A stretch of DNA of 64,000 nt from Bettongia penicillata ogilbyi (GCA_023548195.1 JAJHZJ010000008.1:5046215-5110214); one strand, 5' to 3'. Shown: positions 34,331 through 46,361, counted from the first letter of the stretch. Numbers and translations: made by a program. The notes: generated by a model not told the origin, from the sequence alone.

Positions 34331-34505
34331 TTGTCTGCATATTATCTCCTCCTTAGAATCTGTGCTCCTTAAGGTCAGAGAATGGTTTTGCTTTATTTTT
34401 GGGAGTGGGGGTAAGTTGGTGGTTTTTTGTTTTGGTTTGTTTTTTATCTTGCCTTGTATCCCTGGGCTTAGCACAGTTCAGCGCACATTGAACACAAATC
34501 TTTCC
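34330..34505 (+). mobile_element. L2 3' end
   Basis: GTGCTCCTTAAGGTCAGAGA, CCTTGTATCCCTGGGCTTAG, CACAGTTCAGCGCACATTGA. Confidence 0.7.
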
Positions 34506-35014
34506 AACTCTGAGTCCAGCTCTCTATGATGTTTCTCAACGTATTGGTTTTGAAGCCTCAAATTAAAATATGTAAGAGATCCTTATAGAAATGTTTTATG
34601 AGGGGACATCTAATACATTTACCATTAAATTTTTAAAAAAGATCTAACTACGGATGGCAGTAGACTCCTCACCCATACAGCTTACTAAGACAGTGGTACT
34701 ATCTAGTTTGTACTGGCTGTTAGAGACAGGAGCCCTGCTCTGCTGAGATCACCTGATCCTTTACTCACTGGGTCCTTCTGGATAAACCAAAGCAGTGTTC
34801 TATAGATTAAGCTTTCCCCTGTAGTCCTTTGGTCTAATTTTAAAGAGCTGTTATTTCAGCTAGTATTCAGCAGAGAATGAGCTATTAAGAACCAGGGTAA
34901 AGCCTGTTATGTTAATAGCAACCAAACCCTAATGAAATATTCTATTCATTAAAATAATCTAGAACTGACTGGTCAGGATACCAGGATGGAAAGGGCTGAA
35001 AGATAAATCTTGAA

Positions 35015-35265
35015 GCAAGGGAGGATACCTCCTTTAGCAAGAACATCAGATTTCAAAGGAAGAGAGCTGGAAAGGATCTTCTTAGAGGTCATCTGGTCCA
35101 AACTCTTCCATTTTACAAAGCAGGAACCTGAGGTCCAGGAAGGTTAAGGACTTGCTCAAGGTCACACAGGTAGTAACAGAGGTGAGATTTGAACCTGGGA
35201 CCTTTGATTCTAAATCCAGTGCTCTTTCCATTGTACCACACTCCTTCTCTCCTCTTGGCAAGAGA
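35015..35265 (-). repeat. MIR-type SINE, full length
   Basis: GAGAGCTGGAAAGGATCTTC, GGTCATCTGGTCCAAACTCT, CAAGGTCACACAGGTAGTAA, TTTGAACCTGGGACCTTTGA. The antisense open frame here is repeat-derived. Confidence 0.75.
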
Positions 35266-35284
35266 ATGATAGAAGTAGTCACAA

Positions 35285-35510
35285 CAAGTATTTAAATACC
35301 TACTATGTTCTAGGCTCTATGCTAAGAGCACTGGGGATATGAATAATAACAAGACATTCCCTACCTTCAAGGAACTCATAGTCTAAAGGGCAAGATAGCA
35401 TAAAAAAAGCTATGTACACGATATGTGTACAGGATAAACTGGAAATAATCAATAGGAGGTAATAGTAATAGTATTAAGGGGGATGGTGGAATCCAAAACA
35501 GATCTTTGCA
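35285..35510 (-). mobile_element. L2 3' end, minus strand
   Basis: CTACTATGTTCTAGGCTCTA, CCTTCAAGGAACTCATAGTC, then GTACAGGATAAACTGGAAAT, the reverse L2 order. Confidence 0.7.
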
Positions 35511-36029
35511 TTTTCACTGAGGAGCTGGTACTGATCTACAGTGGTAGAGGAAGTTTCTGCAACAGCAGAAATTCCCCACATTAATAAAATCACAAATACT
35601 TTGTGTTCCCTCCCCACCCCACCCCAAAAAATAAAAAAATACAACAGCCTATTTAAAGGAAATAGAAAGTGGCACAGAAGATGGAAAACTGTAGACACAG
35701 GTGGCAGACAGGAGTCTCAGAAAAAAACATTTGTTACTTCCTTGTTATTTTGTTTTCTATCCGGTAAATGCTTATGATTTTGTGCAATATTTTATTCTTT
35801 GTATTATGTTTCATCATTTTTTTGGCTAAGCTTTAAATACAAGACTTTTTTTTTAAGCCAATAAGAGTAGTTTAAGTGATTTGGTATAGGCTAAAAACCT
35901 CCAGGAGCAAGAGGTTTATGCTGGTGATTAGTGGGAAAAAGACTTTTTCCAATCAGGCCCCCAGCTGCTAGTGCCTTCCTTCTCTCATGACTTTGTATTT
36001 TTGTTTGCATTTTGTATTCAAGTATATGT

Positions 36030-36180
36030 GGTTTTGTTGTTGTCCATGAGTTGTTTTTTCAGTTGTGTCTGCCTCTTTGTGACCCTCTTTGGAGTTTTTT
36101 TGGCAAAGATACTAGATTGGTTTGTCATTTCCTTCTCCAGCTCATTTTACAGATGAGGACACTGAGGCAAATCTGTTTTC
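36030..36180 (-). mobile_element. MAR1-type marsupial SINE, 3' half
   Basis: CAGTTGTGTCTGCCTCTTTG, TTGGCAAAGATACTAGATTG, GTCATTTCCTTCTCCAGCTC and TTTTACAGATGAGGACACTG: inverted marsupial tail plus core. Confidence 0.8.
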
Positions 36181-36279
36181 CAATAGAATGCAACCTTCAT
36201 GAAGCTAAGTTTTTGTCTTTGGATTCCCAGGGAACAGCACAGTGCCAGGCAGGGAAGAGTTTGTGACTTGCTTCGGTGT

Positions 36280-36460
36280 AGGGAACTCTTTCTCCCAAAG
36301 AGATTGGCTACTGCCCTGCAACTTATGTCTTGGGCATGAGAAGGCACGTGACTTGCCCAGGGTCACTCTGTCAGTATGCGTTGGAGGTGGGATTTGAATG
36401 TATGCCTTTGTAAGACCGTCTCTCCCATATGAGCCTGGCATAGGGTAAACATTTAAAAAT
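36280..36460 (+). repeat. Marsupial SINE (family of 58590)
   Basis: GTAGGGAACTCTTTCTCCCA, CTGCCCTGCAACTTATGTCT, GTGACTTGCCCAGGGTCACT. Confidence 0.55.
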
Positions 36461-36559
36461 GTCTGTTGCTTGATTAGCTGGAGATCTGAGAACCTTTCAT
36501 GGCATTCGCCTCACCAAAGGGTCATTCTAAAGCTTGGCAGCACCTATGTCTTGTTTATG

Positions 36560-36700
36560 TACAGCTGTTTGCATGTTGCCTCCTCTGTCAGACCACGAGA
36601 TCCCTGAGAACAAGGGCCATCTTGTTTCCTCACAGCTTAGCTCTCTTCAGTACTTAGCATGTACTAGACACTTAATTAGTGCTTACTGATTACCATATTT
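36560..36700 (+). mobile_element. L2 3' end
   Basis: GTTTGCATGTTGCCTCCTCT, CCCTGAGAACAAGGGCCATC, CAGTACTTAGCATGTACTAG. Confidence 0.75.
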
Positions 36701-36834
36701 CAACTTGAGGGTTCATATCAAATGGTATCCCACAATGCTTAGTATTATTGAATAAACAACCTGAATGAAGGGGTTGTAAATGATGCTATCTATGTTGGAT
36801 GGGAATAACTTCGTAAAAATGTCCTTAGTATAGG

Positions 36835-37060
36835 AAACTCTCAGTGAGAAAACTCCCTCTATACATGCAGATCAATTCCTGAGTCTTAGAAGTTAAGTGA
36901 GTTGCCCAAAGTCACACAGAACACAAATGTCAGAGGCTGTCTTGAACCTAAACCTCCAGAGCAGAGGAGATAAGAGGGAGAGAGAGAGACAGAGGGGAGG
37001 GAGACAGAATAAGAGAAGGAGAGAGGAGAGGCAGAGAGAGAAGGAAAGAGAGAGAGAGTG
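36835..37060 (+). repeat. Marsupial SINE fragment followed by (GA)n block
   Basis: GAGAAAACTCCCTCTATACA and GTGAGTTGCCCAAAGTCACA up to about 36965; then purine-rich GAGAGAGA/GGAGAGGCAGA sequence to 37060. Confidence 0.65.
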
Positions 37061-37149
37061 TATGTGGGTGTTGGGGTAACAGGGAAAAGGGAGATAGCTA
37101 TTTTCCATAGTTTAAGCACTGCTTTGCTTAGATTCAGGGAGCAGGCACA

Positions 37150-37300
37150 AGTTCAGTTCTCCTATAGAATCTTGAAGAGACTAAGGAGGTCAGAGTATCA
37201 CACAGTTAATTTTGAAGTGTTTTTAGAGGTTACACAGTCCAAAGCTCTCATTTCATATGGTCAGCTGGAACTGAACATAGGTAAAGAAATGAGGCCAGAC
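37150..37300 (-). repeat. MIR-type fragment, diverged
   Basis: TTAGAGGTTACACAGTCCAA then CTCATTTCATATGGTCAGCT, weakly like an inverted CORE-SINE. Confidence 0.35.
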
Positions 37301-37959
37301 AGTGGACTTCCCAGTCATCAATCCCATGTCCCAATTTTATCATTTCTCCCAAGCAGACAACAAAAATGCAGATTTACAGTGATTTATAACAACTCTCTCA
37401 ATAATGTACTATTTGCTGTTCCAGAAAAAACAAAGAGGGGTCAGTGGAAAGAATAATCAGTCTCCAAGATTACTTAAGTAGCCCTCAGTGAAACTTAATA
37501 CAGCAAGCTTGATTCAAGTACCCTGCAGATGTAACTCTACTTAGCCCTAGCCAAGGACAGATTTGAAAATGATTCATTCCCTCATTTCAGAAATCCAGTC
37601 TTTTCTTGTTTTCTTTCCAAATAGCATGATTTGACTTAATTCTCTCCCCCAAATGGCTTTCAGAATTATCCTGGTACAGAGGGAGGAAGCAATTAAGTTC
37701 CTTTATCTTTTCTCCCTAAAGCATCTAAGCTTCTGATCAGGCTGAAGTTTCTCAGCCATTTCCATCTTCGGTCTAATTTCCCCTCCCTTTGGGCAAACAC
37801 TACAAGCCTAGTTAACGAGAAAAGCTTGGAGCAACTGGAGGAAGACAGTGAAGTTCCTGTCTGCCAGGGCAGATGGAGGAGGGAAAAAAAGCATTTCATC
37901 TCCTAAGAGAGGATAGGTAGGAAAAGGGTAGTGATGGACATCCACCTAAGACACAGGAA

Positions 37960-38075
37960 AAGACACACAGAGTTTAAGGAGCACACAGCCAAGGTTGCTA
38001 AGGTAAAACCTGAACTCAGGTGCTTTTGACTGCAAATCCAGTACTTTCTGTTGAATGAAGCTGCCTCTAATAAGT
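37960..38075 (-). repeat. MIR-type fragment
   Basis: AACCTGAACTCAGGTGCTTT, CTGCAAATCCAGTACTTTCT. Confidence 0.5.
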
Positions 38076-38544
38076 TCACTGGAGGGTACCTTTCATTGAA
38101 AATGGTCCCAAGAATCCCAAAGTCCCAAGTTGCACAAAGCACAACGAATATAACTCTGTCGGCCTCTTTCACCTATCATTAGCATCCATCAGGCCAAAAC
38201 AGGAACTTAAAAATTTCCAAGAGAGAACTTCTAGGACTCATGGAACATTTTTTTTTTCTTTCAAGGAAGGAGGGTGTGCTGGAGCCAGCTCTGAATAGGA
38301 CTGTTTAATTTTCAGTGTGAACATTTACACCTTGGAAATAGGCAAAGGCTACAAAACAAAGCTTGTTTTATGGTTTTGTCGGTTGTCTCAACTTAAGAAA
38401 TTGATGGAAAAAATATTAATCATGCAAATTAAGCTTAAAAGTATATCTCCTTGTATGTTCCCCCTCTTGTCCCAGAGCTAGCTGACAGGCAAGTACCAGC
38501 ACAACACCTCTGGGATGAGACCTGTCCTAAAATTACATTCTAAA

Positions 38545-38655
38545 GCTTTAGTACCAGCTGGTATTAGGTATGATGCCTAGCCTCTCTAGGACTGTTTCCT
38601 TTTTTGTAAAATGAAGGTATCCATCTCAAGATCTTCTTCCAGCTCCTTAAAAAAG
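38545..38655 (+). repeat. MIR-type fragment
   Basis: CTCTCTAGGACTGTTTCCTT, TTTTGTAAAATGAAGGTATC, TCTTCTTCCAGCTCC. Confidence 0.55.
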
Positions 38656-38939
38656 AATTCTACCTTTCTACTCAAGTTATAGGTAGAGTATGGGCATAAA
38701 CAGTATTTACCGCAAACAGTACACACACTGGCACATTCACCAATGATTTAGGGAAAAGAAAGAGAATTTGTTTAAAGTAGGATTCTTGAGCTAAGCATGA
38801 TGGCTAAAGTAAAGTCAGCTAAAATTAGAGTATGACAATCCTCTTCCCAGTCCCCCAAACCCACAACCACCTATCTCTAAATAGCACAGTTGAGACTCTG
38901 CCAAGCAGGTAACTATACGCCCAATCAGAAACTCAAATG

Positions 38940-39480
38940 ACTCTTCCCTCTCCTTTGCTCCCTTTTCCCAAACAGTTTCCTAGCCCTTATGAATTCTATC
39001 TCCTGTTCCCTTCACTGAACTCTCACAGGCATCCTCTCAGTACGGTTCCTCATCACCTTTCTGATGGACTACTGTATTCTCATTGGTCTCTGTTTCCAAT
39101 CTTGCCCTTCCCTTTCTAATCTAGCTTTCACACCAGCTGCCTGAATAATCTTGCTAAGACACAAGTCTTACCACATTGCTCCAATTAAAACCTTTAGTAG
39201 CTCCCTGTTGCCATGAGTGTATCCATAAATCCCTCTCCACAAAGAGCAGATGGCTTTCCCTTTTCAGAGATTCTGTGTTGTGACCCAACAGAGGTACTTA
39301 GTATTCCTAGATCTCAGAATGCTACCCCCATTCACTCACACAAGCCACCCTCCAGGGCAGGAGTGCACTCCAAAATTCTTATCTTCCCTCCTCAAGACTC
39401 AGCTCAGATTCCACCTTTTCATGTATCTCCTCAACTGTTTCCAGAATTCTTCATTAGATCTGCCCTTATCATTCTTGCCT
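38940..39480 (+). mobile_element. L2, internal to 3' region
   Basis: GATGGACTACTGTATTCTCA, TAGTAGCTCCCTGTTGCCAT, CAAGACTCAGCTCAGATTCC and CCTTGTATTATACC follow the L2 order. Confidence 0.75.
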
Positions 39481-39524
39481 TGTATTATACCTGTATACAC
39501 AGGATAATGGGGATAGTACTAGAA

Positions 39525-39705
39525 GGGACATGAGAAGCTACCGACTCAAACAACCTCATGTTATAGATGAGGAAACTTGGACGCAGACAATGTAAGTGAC
39601 TGGATCATGGTATCACAGATAGAAAGCATTAGAGGCAGAATTTGATCTCAGGTCTTCTAACACCAGAGCCAGTATGCCTTCTATTACACCAAGATTTCCT
39701 CTGCT
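39525..39705 (-). repeat. MIR-type SINE
   Basis: GTTATAGATGAGGAAACTTG, AGTATGCCTTCTATTACACC. Confidence 0.65.
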
Positions 39706-39739
39706 GCATGCCCCAAAACAACACAAGCTTCTCAAGGGT

Positions 39740-39825
39740 TATTTTTTTGTTTTGTTTTTGTGACCCTCAGTACCTTTCACAGGTACCTTGAACATAGTAG
39801 GTACTCAATAAATGTTTGCCAAATT
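39740..39825 (+). mobile_element. L2 tail
   Basis: TTGAACATAGTAGGTACTCA then ATAAATGTTTGCC. Confidence 0.65.
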
Positions 39826-40054
39826 GAACAAAACTACAAGGTTGGAGCCTATGACCTTCTAAAAGTTTGGTTCTAGTTTTACAGTTAGGACAATTCTTTT
39901 CATATCAGGTTTCTGTTCTTCATACAACTTGAACAATTAAATGCATATTCCAGTTTTGGTAACTCCGCTTGCTATGGGAAAGGCCATAGGTCATTAACTA
40001 CTCTTAATCACAATTAACCAACTTTTACCCTTTATCCCATAAAATGAAAACTCT

Positions 40055-40130
40055 TTGCTTTTGTCTTTATTTGCTCAGCACCCAATACAGTGCTTAGGTA
40101 CGGCAGGTGTTTAATAAATACTTGCTGATT
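40055..40130 (+). mobile_element. L2 tail
   Basis: GCTCAGCACCCAATACAGTG, then GGCAGGTGTTTAATAAATAC. Confidence 0.6.
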
Positions 40131-40214
40131 CCTAGTTGACCAGTACTTACTAAATACTGACAATACTTTAAAGTGACTATGGTTACAAGGGTGCTGGGGA
40201 GAGAGGCTGTAAGA

Positions 40215-40465
40215 TAAGGTAATGGATCACAGGCACAGCTGAATGGTATAGTGGATAGAGGGAGATAGACTCGTCTTCCTGAGCTCAAGTCTAGCCTCAG
40301 ACACTTACCAGCTATGTGACCCTGAGTGAATCATTTCACCCTGTTGGCCTCAGTTTTCTGATCTGTCAAATGAGCTGGAAAAGGAGATGGCAAATCAGTC
40401 CAGTATCTTTGCTAAGAAAACAGGTCATGAAGAGTTAGAGGTGTCTAAAATGATTCGATAATGAT
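40215..40465 (+). mobile_element. MAR1-type marsupial SINE, full length
   Basis: Head GCTGAATGGTATAGTGGATA, GCCTCAGACACTTACCAGCT, GGAGATGGCAAATCAGTCCA, GTATCTTTGCTAAGAAAACA. Confidence 0.85.
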
Positions 40466-40724
40466 CACCTGGTGTCAGGTAGCAGTGGTGGAAATGGAAA
40501 AGGGAGCACTATTGGGAGAGTCTGTGAATGAAGAGGATTACATGACTGGGAATCAGGAAGGAAGGTCAGCATGGAACAGAGCCACTGGGAGGGAGCGAGG
40601 TAGGGAAGGTACTGACTCTTGGGCAAAGACACAATATTAAAGAGGTCTGTGGAAGGGTTTGCCAGCGTAGGGGGAAAGGAGCTGAGGTTACTTCCTAAAA
40701 ATATCACAGTCTAAAAGAACAGTA

Positions 40725-40855
40725 TCAAGTAAGAGGCCCTTGATTCAAATCCTAGCTCTGCTACTTACTAACTCCTCTAGGTCTGGTTTCCTCATCGGTA
40801 TTATCAAAGTGGGGTGCAGACTGGACAACTTCTAGTATTCCTTCCAGCTCTAAAG
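40725..40855 (+). repeat. MIR-type SINE fragment
   Basis: GATTCAAATCCTAGCTCTGC, GGTCTGGTTTCCTCATCGGT, TTCCTTCCAGCTCTAAAG. Confidence 0.65.
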
Positions 40856-41029
40856 TGTATGAATCGAAAGGACTCTTTCCAGACACAAGACGCAGAGGCA
40901 AGATACTTTAGCAAACCACATGGCTCAGCCTGAAGAGGATTCCTGGGAAAGCTCTGAGAATTATTTGCATATGCACTTGTTCCTGCTGCCTCCATAATAC
41001 CTATCCCAGTACCACCATGGACAGCTCTG

Positions 41030-41245
41030 CATGTCCCCTCACAGGACACCTGAACTCCATTGATGCAAGTATTCCTCCCTTTGTATATATTGTACAATAA
41101 TGTGGTTTCTCCCTAGACCATAAGCTCCTGGAAAGCAGGTACCATTTTGTTTTTTATCCCTATGCCACTCTCCCTCCCCCACTGCCTCCTTCCCATAACC
41201 TAGCACAGTACCTGGCACATAGTAAGCGTTACATAAATGCTTGAG
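41030..41245 (+). mobile_element. L2 3' end
   Basis: ACCATAAGCTCCTGGAAAGC, CCTAGCACAGTACCTGGCAC, ATAGTAAGCGTTACATAAAT. Confidence 0.8.
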
Positions 41246-41264
41246 CAAGCATAGCCCTAGAGAG

Positions 41265-41800
41265 GCCAAGATTCTACTTCGGCCACTGAAGAGTGATGGA
41301 CTTGGAGAAAGGGGACCTGGGTTCAAACCTCAGTTCTACCACTTATTACATAGTGGATAAGTCATTTAAACCCTGGTGCCTTCATTTCTTCAACTGTGTG
41401 TGTGTATGTGTTCGTCTTTTGTTGCTGAAGAAGACCATGCCATTGAAGAAATGATGATACTACTTGCATTTGACTTTGTTTTGAGTGAGGGAGGGCTGTG
41501 CAGGTCACTAGCCTCACTTCTCCTCCAGAGTCATCTGAATTCAGTGACCAGATGTTCATCAGAATGACTGGAGATGACCCAGGATGAGGCAATTGGGGTT
41601 AAGTGACTTGCCCAAGGTCATACAGCTAGTGAGTGTCAAGCGTCTGAGATAACGTTTGAACTCAGGTCCTCCCAACTCCTGTACTGGTGCTCTATCCACT
41701 GAACCACCTAGCTGCCCCTCATTTCTTCAACTATAAATAAAGGGATGAGATTAAATGAACAATCTGTCTTTTAATAGTGAGTAGTTAGGCTAAGCCTTTC
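41265..41800 (+). repeat. MIR-type SINE split by a younger SINE
   Basis: The left part (GACCTGGGTTCAAACCTCAG to TTCATTTCTTCAACT) and the right part (TCATTTCTTCAACTATAAAT and onward) are one element interrupted at 41396-41718. Confidence 0.8.
41382..41732 (-). mobile_element. RTE-tailed SINE, complete, with 14-bp target duplication
   Basis: The insert is flanked by identical TCATTTCTTCAACT at 41382-41395 and 41719-41732. On the minus strand it starts GGGGCAGCTAGGTGGTTCAG (tRNA-like head), continues through AGTCATTCTGATGAACATCT and CACAGCCCTCCCTCACTCAA, and ends in GCAACAAAAGACG plus a CA-rich tail. It is the most complete example of this SINE in the window. Confidence 0.88.
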
Positions 41801-41809
41801 TCAGCTACT

Positions 41810-42050
41810 CTCGTTGTTCAGTCGCGTCTGACTCTTCATGACCCCATTTGGGGGTCAAGATTGGAGTGCTTTGCCATTTCCTTCTCTGGTTCATTTTTAC
41901 TGATGAGGAAACTGAAGCAAACAGAATTAAGTGACTTGACCAGAGTCACATAGCTAGTTAAGTGTTTGAGGCCAGGTTTGAATTCATGAAGGTTAAGTCT
42001 TCCTGATTCCAAGCTCAGTGCTTTATCCACTGTACCACCTAGCTGCCCTT
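41810..42050 (-). mobile_element. MAR1-type marsupial SINE, full length
   Basis: Inverted: GTTGTTCAGTCGCGTCTGAC, TTGCCATTTCCTTCTCTGGT, GATGAGGAAACTGAAGCAAA and the tRNA head GTACCACCTAGCTGCCC. Confidence 0.88.
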
Positions 42051-42195
42051 CCTCAACTATTCAGCCCCCTATCAATTCCCACTAACAATACACACACACA
42101 CCCTATTGTACTTAGTCTATGGAATATGTTTTGTCACTTTTTGTATTCTGTCTTGTGAGCTCTGTTTCATAGGGTTTTCCTTTTCTATCTCTATA

Positions 42196-42357
42196 TCAGA
42201 AATTTTTAACAATATTGTGAATTTAAATGAGAAAAAATTACATCTTTAGTTTTACTAATCTCTAACTTGAAATCTACCATTTCTCTCAATTATAAAAATG
42301 CAGAGTCTCCCCAGTCTGCCAAAGTGAACCATGATTCAAAAAAGTTAAGAATCCCTG
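42196..42357 (-). mobile_element. hAT-type MITE
   Basis: Left AGAAATTTTTAACAA, right AAAAAGTTAAGAATCCCTGG, with CCAGTCTGCCAAAGTGAACC inside. Confidence 0.5.
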
Positions 42358-42389
42358 GAATAGCTATTGGCTAGCTCCTTGAGGGCAAG

Positions 42390-42486
42390 CAGTCTCAGAC
42401 CTGTTTCCTTCCCATCCCTTAGAGCTCAGGGATCTGAGCTGATCAGGCAGTCTCAGACCTGTTTCCTTCCCATTCCTTAGCTCAGT
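42390..42486 (+). repeat. Direct duplication, period 58 bp
   Basis: CAGTCTCAGACCTGTTTCCT continuing to CCATYCCTTAG and CTCAG occurs at about 42390 and again at 42448, with one substitution and a two-base indel. The unit lies within a degraded L2-like tail. Confidence 0.9.
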
Positions 42487-42719
42487 GATAGCCAAATTTG
42501 ATAGAAATCCAATCAATACCTGCTGAATCAAATTCTGTTCCATCTAGTTGGTATGATGGGATAACTCTGGTTAATAGGAGAGATGAAGAGCACAAAAATA
42601 AAACAAAAACACAAATAGTGAAAAGCGTACTGTCCTCAAAGATGGGATTCCCTGGCTTTGCCAGAAACTACTGGTGTGACCCTGGATATGTCATCTTTAC
42701 CCTTATAACCTCTCTTTCT

Positions 42720-42850
42720 TTCTCAATCAACATTCAATCAGGTAACAAGCATTTTAAAAATGCTTGCAATGTGCCAGGCACTGTGCTAAGTGCCTAAGTG
42801 CCATCAAGGAGCTTACTTCTAACGGGAGAAAACAACAGATAAAAGGAAGC
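42720..42850 (-). mobile_element. L2 3' end, minus strand
   Basis: CAATGTGCCAGGCACTGTGC, ATCAAGGAGCTTACTTCTAA. Confidence 0.75.
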
Positions 42851-44129
42851 TGAAAAAGAGTGGGCTTGAAATCAAGGCAGCAGATTTCACAGAGGTTTGT
42901 TTCTAACATTCTGTGATCCTCATTCAGTCTATTTTCAAGCTACAGTCTGCTAAGGCAGCTTCCAGCTTAATAGCAGAAGGATGGCTCAACCACCAAATTG
43001 TGACTGCCTTCTTAGCCAGGCAGTAAAATATCTAATGTTCAGCAAATTCAGCTTCTTACTTATCTGGGCAGACTGTTCCACAACAAAAAAGGAAGCATGC
43101 TAACTTTAACAGTCACCAAGACCATGTGCAAGCTGACAGATAGTCACATTTATCCAAGTTCCCTCTCCAAATGAAGAAACAGTATAAAAGGCAATTAGTA
43201 CTTTCCTCTTTAAAACACCCTCAACTACTGCAACTCTAGTTCTTACACACTAGGAAATTAGGAAAATAGTCCCATGGGTTGTAGATTAGAAGATAACCCC
43301 AATGGGCTACCGTGGCAAACAACCCAGTATATTCAGTAACTGAACAAAATACATGCCAGACACTAGTTTGAAATAAGAATTGCTTTAGGGCAAAGGGTTC
43401 TGTTAATAGTCCATTAATGTACCTGCTAATTTTTTAAGTCTGAAGGACAGCCAATTTACAAAATGGTAAGTGGTTGCAGACACACGAATTCTATTTCTAG
43501 AATTTCTGGCCAAGCCTGCAAAATGCAGATGTGATAAATGTACCTCAGGCCAGACAGGTGACTGCTTCTTCAGAATAATGTTAATTTCAAAGAAGGAAAG
43601 GAGGCTAGTTGGAGGGAGAGCAAGAGAGTTAACAGGTAAAATGCTATTTCCTGGAATCTATCCTGATCTGGCAGGAACAATAAAATATTCTTCACCTCAT
43701 AACTTGTTTCCTTGAGAATGACTGGTCACATTGCAGGAACAATGATTTAGAAATCTTCCTCTACCTGCAAAAACCAAAACAATCTTCTCCTATTATTCGA
43801 TTAATAAATATTTCACGATATCCAACTTTTCCCTTGTATTCTTCAGTTTCTATGAAGCAATGTAGGAATAGGTGATACAGGTCTGGGAATTTTCAAAACA
43901 AAAAAATATTCAACATGGACTGCACTGCTGGCATTAGTACAATAAATCATTTTTGCTGGTATGACATGGTAAGCCTTTAGAATACAAGAAATATATATTA
44001 TCAAGGCTTGGGTTGATATCTGTATTAATCTTGTCAGCTAGATATAGCAATTTTAAATTTTACATATTATAAAGATAATTTTTCTCTGGAAAGAACTGGG
44101 CAGCCTGTGATTTTACCAGTGATGGAGCA

Positions 44130-44310
44130 CTCCCACTGTATTGTGGAAACTCCCTCTATTGATGAAGATGGACAATTCATTTTATAGTCTTTGAAAGTTG
44201 TTGGAGGGCACTGGGGTGGGGAAGGGTACAGTTAGAATGACGGGTCCATGGTCACACAACTAGTATGTATCAGAAGGAGGATTTGAACTCAGGTCTTCCT
44301 ATCTATTGAC
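44130..44310 (+). repeat. Marsupial SINE (family of 58590)
   Basis: GGAAACTCCCTCTATTGATG, CATGGTCACACAACTAGTAT, GATTTGAACTCAGGTCTTCC. Confidence 0.6.
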
Positions 44311-46361
44311 ACCTTCCTGTTCCCTATGATCATAGTGAAGCTTGACACATGCTTAACAATATTAAATTATTACCCAAGAACATTTAGTACCTCATAAATC
44401 TGTCAGCCATCATTTATTCCTCTGCTTACATACTTTAAATGTGACAGCACAGTCAAATATTCTTCATGTCAAATATGCCTTCATGTCCTTACCTATCCTT
44501 ACTCACACACAGGCACAAATACATAGATCCTTCCTCACCTCATACCCTTCCATCACTACCCCGAGACATAACATACACTAGCCCTTTCAGTCTGGATTAC
44601 TTCCCAAATCATGAGTGTTAATCAATGCAGCAATGAAAAATGACCCTGGGGCATTTTTTTGACCACCTCCAGTCTGGGGTGACCTTTGGTAACTAGCTCT
44701 TAAGTCACCACATATATACTCATTGTCATATGACTGACTGCCATAGTTCTGAAAGTAAAGCTTCCAAGGGACTCAGGATACCAATTGTAAGAATTTTGAT
44801 TTTTAAAAAAGTTTGCTGACAATTCTTATAAATCTTGGAAGCAAATGAGCAAACAGCCTCAGTGTTTCTGCTACAATATGTTTGAAGGCAATACTTGATA
44901 CCTGACAACATTCTAAGGACTGACTCTACATTAACAACTCCAGAAAAAAAAGTTTATTAACTAAGTTTGAATACTAAACATATTCACTTTCCCTCAACTC
45001 CCAACTATTAGCATTTGGGGTAAAATCCAACAGATAAATCTTGAAGTGTCTAATTCCCTCCAACTTTGATGAAACAGTTCCCATAAATTACTAACACTGT
45101 CCCATTTGGATTGTATCACCCCATTGTCATGTCACATTTAAAGTGCAAACTTGGGGGAGAGAAAAAGCTACCACTAGGTTTTTCTTTTTTATTAAAATGA
45201 CAAGACAAGGAGTGGGTTTTGCTGTCATGCAGCTGTCAAAACCAAAGGAGAAATACATTCTCATGAGAATAAGGTGTCTGGCCAAGCACCTATGGTTCAC
45301 ATAAAGAACATATAGACATTTTTGTTTGCTATTAATTGCCCCCAAAAGCAAACACTAAGCAAAGGTAGTAAGATATGATATGAATAGGATCAGATTCTCA
45401 TGTGTGCCCTTCATACTTGCCCTGAAATCTAAATGACAACTTAAAACATCAGCCAAGCTCCAAAGTCTCCCCTTTACTCAGGCAGCAAGAGGGAACAATT
45501 CATTTCTGACTAAACACTGAGAAGAAAGCAGCACATTTTGCTTTAATCTTTCTGCAGCCCAAATTGTCAAATTAAATTTTAAGTAAATTGAGAATGTTGC
45601 CAGTACCATTGTATAGCCAGCATGTTCAAAAGTAATCTGAGCACGAATAATTTTTTAAAACGACCCACAAGTTTACTGTTGTCATTTGAACAATCCTGAC
45701 TCTTCTAAGTCATAGCATGGAGCTATGATTAAATCAGTCAAAAGAGGGGGTGGAGGAGGGAAATTATGCTCATTTTTCTTTGGCTAAGAGAAATTCAGTC
45801 ACTACATGGATAAAAGCATCCCGTGATTTATAGTATTTGCCATTTTGGTTGGCTGTCTTGTGATGTGGCTGCTTCACAGAAGATTTTTGAAGATGTCCAA
45901 CACGTAAAAGAATGTCGAAGCTATCTAGCCAGCCTCAACTGACTTAATCTGAAAGCTCATTCTCCAGCTCTAACATTATGAAATTTGGGTAGAAGTGATG
46001 GGGTTTTTTAAAAGTCAATTTTAAAACACACACAGGACGAACCTGACTCCAAAATCCAGTATATACATGAAAAAAAGTTTTCTATCACCCTCCCGATTCT
46101 CCTTTGGCAGGTAAGGTTATAGTGGCTGCACACTTCAAGAAAATATCTCCAGTGTCCTTTGGACGAGTGGCTCCATCCACCGGGGGCATTTTGCTAGGGC
46201 CAGGACCTCTTCTGGAGACCTGGAGAATAGACGTCTACATACCGTAACTGGTGTTAAATGCTGCATCTCGCCCTTTTCCAAAACTCTTTAGATTATGAAC
46301 AACAGTGCCCCGGGCAAGCTGTGTTTTCAAAGGGCTAGTGGCCTCTGCTGTCTAACGGGAC

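Noticed and set aside
22085..41245. Apparent bias of L2 copies to the strand antisense to ACSL1
   Set aside because: On a second look, several copies (26545, 30040, 30770, 35285, 42720) are in the sense orientation; the first impression came from recognising plus-strand tails more easily.
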